Source: JASGTU01 sp963821815 (lineage in GTDB: Bacteria > Chloroflexota > Anaerolineae > Caldilineales > Caldilineaceae). Taken from it: a DNA stretch of 64,000 nucleotides. Where the stretch lies: positions 36,707 through 100,706 of the forward strand of contig CAWGFG010000005.1 in NCBI GenBank assembly GCA_963821815.1, given 5' to 3'. A program made the translations under genes and the position numbers. The notes beneath the pieces are model-generated. The model saw nothing but the letters and a program-made list of their open reading frames with translations, made no database searches and was not told where the DNA came from. This document shows, piece after piece, positions 58,667-64,000 of the stretch. Each line of letters opens with the position of its first letter. The first letter of the stretch is position 1.

Positions 58667-60573
58667 TTACGTGCCAGGGATATGCGAGGCAAGACGGGGC
58701 GCTTCCAGTGGCTGCGGCAATTGCGAAACAGCCAGTCTTCTCATCATAGTCCGCCGTTTCGCACGATGCTCCGCCATGCGTTCCAGGACCCGGTTGAGAA
58801 ACCGCACTGCGTCGACGATATACGGGCCCTTGTTGAGCATGACGCACTCCGCGCGACCACTCATCGCAGCATCCGTCACCTCGGCGCGAGAGGGAGCGCC
58901 CGCCTTGGCCAGGCTCTCCAGAACTTGCGTGGCCCAGATCACCGGCAAATGTGCCGCCTCGCAAAACCAGAGGATCTCCTCCTGCACCTCGGCGATGCGT
59001 TCGAACCCAAGCTCGACGGCCAGGTCGCCGCGTGCTATCATCACGCCGTCTAGTGGCGTCCGCATGGTCGCCATCAACAGCTCGGTAGGTTCTCGAAGGC
59101 CTGCCGTCTCGATCTTGAGCACAACGCCGGTGGTTAAGCCGCATTGGTCTTTGAAGCTGCTGTTCGAGGGCGCACACATCCTTGGGCGTACGCACAAAGG
59201 ACAAGCCGACGACGTCCGCATGTCTGGCCATGAATTCCAGGTCGCTGAGGTCTTTGGCCGTCAACGACGGCATCGTCAGTATCGTGTCCGGGAAGTTGAT
59301 GCCCTTCTCCGGCATGAGCCTCCCTCCCTTCAGGCCCGTATGCGTGATCTCGACCTCCAGCTTGTCTGCGTCATTGGCAGCGACTCGTCCCTGGATCGTG
59401 CCGTCATCGAACAGCACTCGATGCCCCACCAATACGGCGTCGAACGCTTCCTTCAGCGTACAGGCGATGTGGGCGGGCTGCACAAGTCTACCGGATGCGT
59501 CATATTGCGCCGCCTCGCCTGGCCTGTCTGCGCGCGTCAGAACCAGTATGTCGCCCACCTGCAGCGATATCGGCAAGACAAGAGTGGTAGGTCTCCGATC
59601 TTGCTCTCGGCAATCATCTTGCCGTCGCGCGGAGCTGTACGGGCATACCCGTCTCTGCGTAATGTGTGCGGTCGGTCACGGCAAGGAAGGACCCATCTCG
59701 CGCTTCGATAATCTGCAACTTACGGCGGCGCCCACGCGCATCCACCAGGCGAATCTCATCGCCAACGCTCGCCAAAGGCAGCAAACCATCATCGATCGGA
59801 AGCGTGACATCGGCCTCCTCCGGCTCCGGACGCGCCGCGTTGGACGGCGTAAGCCAGACACAACACATCTCCACGACTACACCGCGATGGTTCCGCTGGG
59901 GACGGTAGCGCACGATCTTGCCGGCCGGCAAGATCGTGCCCGTGCGAAGCTTTGGTCCGGCAAGGTCAGCATAAACCTTGCAGGATCTGCCCTGTCTGTT
60001 CTCGGCACGGCGCAGATTCTGTACCATCGCCAGCCAAGCCCTCTGATCGTCGTGGGCGCAGTTGATACGCATGGCATCCATGCCTGCGGCCAGCAGATCA
60101 TCGATCAGTTGCCCATTTGTAGCGGCCTCGCTCGGCATCGTCACCATGATGCGTACGCGGCGCTTTCCCGCTGTGTCGCCAAGCAGATCTATCGTATGTT
60201 TGTCCAGGAATTGCGGACCTGTTCGGAAGTCGACCGGCGGCACTATGTCGGGAGGCGTATAGGGCTCGCCTGCGATCAGGTGCAAGTTGTGGATCACAGT
60301 ATCCAGCATGTAGAGCACCGCGGTCTCGGTGTTACCCAGCGACGTAAGTCCGAGCGAGACCAGTCCGGCCTGCAACGGTCGGATATCTGTCTGTCGAAGG
60401 GCGAGATAGTGCAGCAGATTGCGGGCGCTGGGAAGGTAATCCCTCGCCACAAGCTGAAGGTCGGCCTGATGTGCCTGCTCGAGTGCCAGCGCACGATTTC
60501 GCAGTTCCGTAACGGCTGGGATCAACTTCCTTGCCTCGTCGGCCCTATCCGTAGCATTCATGGATTTGTTCAC
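58667..60573 (-). pseudogene. Pyruvate-kinase-like protein with N-terminal extension, two frameshifts
   Basis: Pyruvate kinase converts phosphoenolpyruvate to pyruvate. From ATG 60573 a helical extension of about 130 residues (LRNRALALEQAHQADLQLVA; GLVSLGLTSLGNTETAVLYM) precedes the barrel: RIMVTMPSEAATNGQLIDDL, MDAMRINCAHDDQRAWLAMV (substrate and metal site), KVYADLAGPKLRTG, the B domain, MPEKGINFPD, DVVGLSFVRTPKDV, VVLKIETAGLREPTEL (catalytic Lys) and GVMIARGDLAVELGFERIAE (metal Glu/Asp). It ends WATQVLESLAKAGAPSRAEV, TDAAMSGRAECVMLNKGPYI and a basic tail. The C-terminal regulatory domain of standard pyruvate kinases is absent. Frames change at about 59615 and 59150. Known proteins of this layout form a distinct subgroup. 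It lies downstream of an aminotransferase gene. Confidence 0.85.
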
Positions 60574-60657
60574 CGCCCTCGCTTTCTGAGGTCATTCGAG
60601 TTCGCCGCCAACAACTGCTCGCGACCGAACCGCCAAGTCAATCGGTCGCTGCGCGAG

Positions 60658-60999
60658 TCAGTGCATTGTTGTCGTGCTCAAGCTGGCCAGTCCCGTCTGC
60701 AGGACCTCGAGTACATAGTCGATCTCATCCTGGGTGATAACTAACCGGGCTCTAGATTCAGGACATTGCCCCGGTTCAGTTTGAACGAGATTCCTCCCTC
60801 CACGCAGTACGCCATGAGGGCGGCGGCTTGCTCTGTCGCTGCGCTCCTTCGTTGTGTGATCGCGGACCAAGTCGACGGCAAGATTCAGGCCAAGACCGCG
60901 CACGTCACCGGCGTACTGAGACACGTCCTTCGGTTCCCCTATGCCTTCCTTGAAGTATTCTCCAACCTAGCGGTTCTGTCAACCAAGTTCTCTTCGACT
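60658..60999 (-). pseudogene. Class-III aminotransferase, C-terminal fragment cut by IS605
   Basis: ENLVDRTARL, then (one base off) EYFKEGIGEPKDVSQYAGDV, RGLGLNLAVDLVRDHTTKER, a frame-broken part, then ALVITQDEIDYVLEVLQTGL and ASLSTTTMH. The 'vRGxGLxxAxdLVxD' and 'xITxxEiDxxLxxL' blocks are from PLP aminotransferases such as 4-aminobutyrate or acetylornithine types. The PLP-binding part lay upstream of 61000, where the tnpB tail now begins. Confidence 0.7.
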
Positions 61000-61607
61000 G
61001 TGACCTGCTCTCCCCGCTAAAGCGAGGGAGCATCTGAGGCTACGCAGTCCGCAACCGGATACGTTAGCGCCTCAACCCGCAGTCCGCGGGCAAGAATATT
61101 GCGAGCAGCGTTGACATCCCGATCGATCTCAACGCCACAGTCAGGACAATGATGCGTACGAACGTTCAGACCTTTGGCGACCATCACCCCACAACCGCTA
61201 CACGCTTGGCTCGTGTTGTGCGGGTCCACAGCAACGAGCCGGCTACCAGTATTTTCGACTTTGTAGCTCAACAATTGCCGGAACATGCCCAACGCCGCGT
61301 CGTGTGCGGACAGGGACAAATGGCCGTTGCGGGTCATGAACGCCAGATTCAACTCCTCGATGGCAATCAGGCCGTACGTTTGGGCGAGCTCGGTTGTGGT
61401 CTTGTGCCAGAAGTCACGCCTCTGATGGGCCACATGCTCGTGCTGCTTGGCGACCTGTCGAGCGGCCTTGCGCCACCCACAACTGTACTTCTTGCGCCTG
61501 CACAGGCGACGTTGTGCGACTCGCAGCTTGCGCCATCTGCCTCGCAGCCAGCGTGGATTGTCGACCAACGTGCCGTCGGACAACGCGCCACCAGCATGGA
61601 TGCACAC
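61000..61607 (-). mobile_element. IS200/IS605 right end with TnpB C-terminal half
   Basis: The right-end hairpin (GTGACCTGCTCTCCCCGCT, 61000-61033) and about 190 codons of tnpB read inward on the minus strand: GLIAIEELNLAFMTRNGHLS, CSGCGVMVAKGLNVRTHHCP, DRDVNAARNILARG. Sequence is nearly identical to 29590-30151, but the first RuvC Asp region is replaced and the 5' half is gone. No left end is present. Confidence 0.85.
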
Positions 61608-61609
61608 AT

Positions 61610-61878
61610 CTCGCGCGTGTTACGGTGGCGGATGGCAGCTTACTCGAGTTCTCGGAGTATGTAGCGCGCGACCAGAACGGTGCTCTACAGGTCTTAGTCT
61701 ACAGTTATCATTGGGAGAGTCAGGAGAGAGTTCTGCTCACTCGATGGGACATTTCCGCACTTGCCCGGCTTCCCACATCACATCCACGACGGGCGCACCA
61801 ACGACGCTCTACCCGGACAACCGATGGACATCTTTGCAGTTCTTGACCCTATCCGAGGTGTACTGGGTACTCACTTAT
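61610..61878 (+). pseudogene. TumE-like (DUF6516) toxin fragment
   Basis: RVTVADGSLLEFSEYVARDQ, ALQVLVYSYHWESQERVLLT and RWD, then one frame over PHLPGFPHHIHDG, LPGQPMDIFAVLDPI. The 'LxDGSxLeFsExV...YSYHWQ...RWDNaPHHpxxxtfPHHvH...EPMDiFavLd' pattern is that of DUF6516/TumE toxins. The start is lost at the tnpB border and a frameshift lies at about 61750. No antitoxin is next to it. Confidence 0.6.
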
Positions 61879-62145
61879 AGGGTATCCGGGAGCATATTTC
61901 TAATCCTGCGGGCGTGTCGGCTACGCGGAAGCGACAAGGCGCTCGCCTCCGGTGTACATCATTTCGGTGGCAAACATGCTCACCACTTGCCGCCAAGGAT
62001 CGGGGTTTCATAATGCAAAGCGCCCAAGTGTATGCGTAGTGCGTTCAGCTTACATCAACCAGGTGAATACTCAGAACACGTCCGAGAATTTCGATCGCTC
62101 TGCACGACTCCCCCTATCTGAATCTGTTGGACAATAGCAGTCGGC
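61879..62145. other. Intergenic
   Basis: Nothing recognisable. It separates the toxin fragment from the third terminase module. Confidence 0.3.
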
Positions 62146-62199
62146 CATGGATCGCGAATGGCGAGCCTGATGCTCTGCCGCCTGCCTTCAGTTCTACGG

Positions 62200-62460
62200 T
62201 TCATTTGACATCTCGAGTACTTCCCCTGAAACGGGCGGCGTGACCTGGCGACTTTCCTCTGGAACGCTCGTCAAGTCATTCAATGCGCTTTCGTACTATA
62301 GTTGACGGGCGCGTTGCTGGCGCCGTTTATCCGCTTCCCGCACGATCTTTTTTCAGGATACGGTGCCTACCCATCTGCCAATCGATCCCCGGTAAATAGG
62401 CCCAAGCCCTCGCTCTTGACTGGCGGTGTCACATAGGTTGACTCCTTCCATACGCAGCTT
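62200..62460 (-). pseudogene. Decayed copy of the small membrane protein gene (33507-33764)
   Basis: DNA aligns with 33507-33764, including the stop-side ACATCTCGAGTACTTCCCC and start-side GACTCCTTCCATACGCAGC, but indels at about 62240, 62300, 62345 and 62430 remove the frame. Confidence 0.6.
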
Positions 62461-62539
62461 TTACCTTCCGGCGCTGACAGTCGACGAGTACACGACCCGC
62501 GGCCAGCGCTGCTTCCTGCTTATCCCCAAGAAATAATGA

Positions 62540-62574
62540 GGCCTACGGAGCGTGGAGCAGTAGGCCGCTTTTTT
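62540..62574 (+). terminator. Rho-independent-type terminator in the TerS3 leader
   Basis: GGCCTAC and GTAGGCC form a perfect 7-bp stem with a 13-base loop, followed at once by GCTTTTTTCG. The corresponding hairpin before TerS2 is slightly imperfect. A terminator placed 385 bases ahead of the TerS start either closes an upstream transcript or works as an attenuator. Confidence 0.65.
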
Positions 62575-62959
62575 CGTGTTTTTCCAAGGCGCTATGTCAA
62601 TGTGTAACGGGCAAATCGCGCTTGGAGACGAGATCTGGTATAATTATGCTGGAGATAGCAGCCCGATGTTCTGACCGGTATGATCATCAGGTTGCGCGAC
62701 TGCCAAATTCGGGTGAGAAACGAGCGCTGTCAGACGACCGGCCGCAGACGTGTCTGGAGCGGCCGGTTAAGGAAGCGCATAGTTCATCACTCAAATGGTC
62801 ACCAAGTTCGGATCAGGTGTGATCTAGCAAGTGTTAAATGCAATTGGAGTGCTGTTGTACGGATTTGGCGTTATTATGTGCGCTGGAGTGACGGGCTTAG
62901 GATGGCGGCTCTTGGCTGCCAGATCAGGCTTTGCATAGCCCGCGCGAAGGAGACCTACG

Positions 62960-63720
62960 ATGAAAATTAGCAACAAACCTGAACGCAGCGGCGAAACGGC
63001 GAGCACCGATCGAGCGATAAGCCGGTCGGGAAGAAATCGCCGACACTAGCGGACAACCAAAGATCCAACCCAAAGCCTTTCACATACAGCCATGGGAGAC
63101 GACGACTGCCTTCAGCCGCTTCATCGAGTACTCTTCGGCGCAGGATGCGCCGCTCGGTGATCGAAGCGGCTATCGCCGGTACCAGATCGACAAAGGCATG
63201 GATCAGAGACAAACTGCAGCGGATTAAAACGGCGCCAGGCGTCTGGCAATCCTGGGCCTACGGCCGGGACAGCAAAGGCTGTCCCGTACCCGGCCGTTTG
63301 AGCTGGGCCAAACGCGCCCGTGAGTACGATATTATGCTGGCGGCCGAGTATATGCTGGCAAGAAGAGAAAAAATGGGCGGAGCGTCGACTGGAACCTGCG
63401 CGAGACCGAATGGAGATCGGCTCGCCTTGTGTGAGCGGGCTAAGCGCATGCAGCAGGGATGCTTCTTTCGCGAGGTGACCGAGAAGAAGTCGGACAAGGA
63501 CGGTCAGACGGTCATGAAAGACATCTTCGGGCCCACAAACTGGGGCGAGCATGATATACGCTCACATTACAAGCTGGGGTCGGAACTGAGGCGGCGCGGA
63601 GTTGGGCAACCGCCAAAAATAGGCGTCCCCGCTGGACTGGAAGTCGCATGCCCGAATCAGGACGGCTATAACCCGGAGGAACTAAAGGAGAAGCTCCGCA
63701 TGGATTTGAGGTTCGGATGA
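62960..63720 (+). pseudogene. Terminase small-subunit-like gene, copy 3 (TerS3), frameshifted
   Basis: ATG 62960 lies behind GAAGGAGA, at the same place as in TerS2. Family blocks appear in changing frames: SVIEAAIAGT / RRYQIDKG, RIKTAPGVWQSWAYGRDSKG, PVPGRLSWAKRAREYDIMLA, ERAKRMQQGCFFREVTEKKS, KDGQTVMKDIFGPTNWGEHD and YKLGSELRRRGVGQPPK. Several one-base changes lie between 63040 and 63400. The last part is in frame to the stop at 63718. A TerL gene is not found downstream within the window. Confidence 0.7.
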
Positions 63721-63823
63721 GGAGCAAGAATAAAGACCGAGCCATCTACTCGCTGACCCAAACGGAATGGTTCCAGGACACAGTGGTCAAGGTGGCGGAT
63801 CAGCGCAATTGAAGCTGTTGAAC

Positions 63824-63861
63824 GTGACTAACTCTTCCCGCTTTAGCGGAGAGTTAGTCAC
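63824..63861. repeat. 38-bp hairpin element, copy C
   Basis: Arms GTGACTAACTCT and AGAGTTAGTCAC flank TCCCGCTTTAGCGG. The core is that of copies A and B, but the inner arms differ on both sides in a matched way (CTGCTC/GAGCAG versus TAACTC/GAGTTA). It interrupts a PIN-domain frame. Confidence 0.75.
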
Positions 63862-64000
63862 CTCCGCTACGGTGAGCGCGTCCTCAAAGTCGATCGCGTG
63901 ATCGGCGTAGAGGTCGAGAGGGCGCGAAAAATATCGCGCCGGTCCGGGATCTTGACCCTTCCAGGGCGAGGATAGGATAGAGCCTGACGCGCACGCTGCC
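63862..64000 (-). pseudogene. PIN-domain protein, fragment at window edge
   Basis: The reverse frames give KIPDRRDIFRALDLYADHAI and DFEDALTVAE, the end-of-domain pattern of VapC-like PIN proteins ('pDrxxixxAlxlyxxxxlDFxDAlxxa'). A frame change is needed in the middle. The C terminus is cut by hairpin copy C, and the N terminus lies outside the window. Confidence 0.5.

Larger units (their letters stand above)
62146..63720 (+). repeat. Terminase-associated module, copy 3 (paired with 33453-35078)
   Basis: Same order as copy 2: reverse small membrane gene (decayed, 62200-62460), terminator hairpin, leader, small terminase gene. The alignable part begins at ATGGATCGCGAATGGCGAG in both copies. 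No TerL follows here; the module ends near hairpin copy C. Confidence 0.75.

Noticed and set aside
59182..60744. 520-codon forward frame across the pyruvate-kinase-like gene
   Set aside because: Fully antisense to the recognisable enzyme domains; no family features of its own.

Overview
The window reads as a chromosomal stretch of a Chloroflexota bacterium, probably an Anaerolineae- or Caldilineae-like filament (inference). The pointers are secreted proteins ending in short tails such as YLPSIGR or FVPRVTR, a DUF5671-type membrane protein, a Chloroflexota-style DUF6398 gene, and very long Pmp-like repeat proteins joined to PKD domains. No rRNA, tRNA or CRISPR array was seen. This is a low-density accessory region. 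Most genes are truncated by insertion sequences or carry single-base frameshifts. Several frameshifts sit in short homopolymers, so assembly errors and true gene decay cannot be separated from the sequence alone.

Layout. 1-1.4 kb: L-fuconate dehydratase and L-rhamnose/fucose mutarotase. 2.7-7.7 kb: a ~1665-residue secreted Pmp/PKD protein. 8-11.6 kb: IS701-like and IS3-like elements around small secreted-protein genes. 13-19 kb: an orphan small-terminase-like gene (TerS1), an IS110-family element, and a reverse-strand large terminase (TerL) broken by a 5'-truncated IS21. 20-24 kb: an unknown 196-aa protein, a decayed beta-propeller gene and an IS1182-like element. 25-26.5 kb: a berberine-bridge-type flavin oxidase. 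27.5-30.2 kb: a composite unit (hairpin, IstA fragment, RelE/Phd pair, IS200/IS605 element), partly duplicated at 43.8-45.5 kb. 30-33.4 kb: hydrolase, DUF6398, methyltransferase and SRPBCC genes. 33.5-37.3 kb: the best-preserved terminase module, TerS2 plus a TerL with an in-frame mini-intein in its Walker A loop. 37.7-43 kb: a secreted protein, a complete ISL3 element and two Phd/PIN toxin-antitoxin pairs. 45.6-53.8 kb: frameshifted GH3 glucosidase, RND transporter and SH3/TolB-like genes. 53.9-56.4 kb: antibiotic-monooxygenase-like genes divergent from a TetR gene. 57.3-58 kb: an MNT/HEPN pair. 58.7-61 kb: a pyruvate-kinase-like gene and an aminotransferase fragment. 61-64 kb: a TnpB fragment, a TumE-like fragment, a third copy of the terminase leader/TerS module, and a PIN fragment at the edge.

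The most unusual theme is the terminase modules. At least three TerS-like genes and two TerL genes occur here with no portal, capsid or tail genes. Both TerL genes carry an intein, or the start of one, after the Walker A lysine. Two of the modules share a ~1.5 kb arrangement made of a reverse-strand small membrane protein, a terminator-like leader and TerS. This suggests a repeatedly copied terminase-bearing element rather than one prophage.
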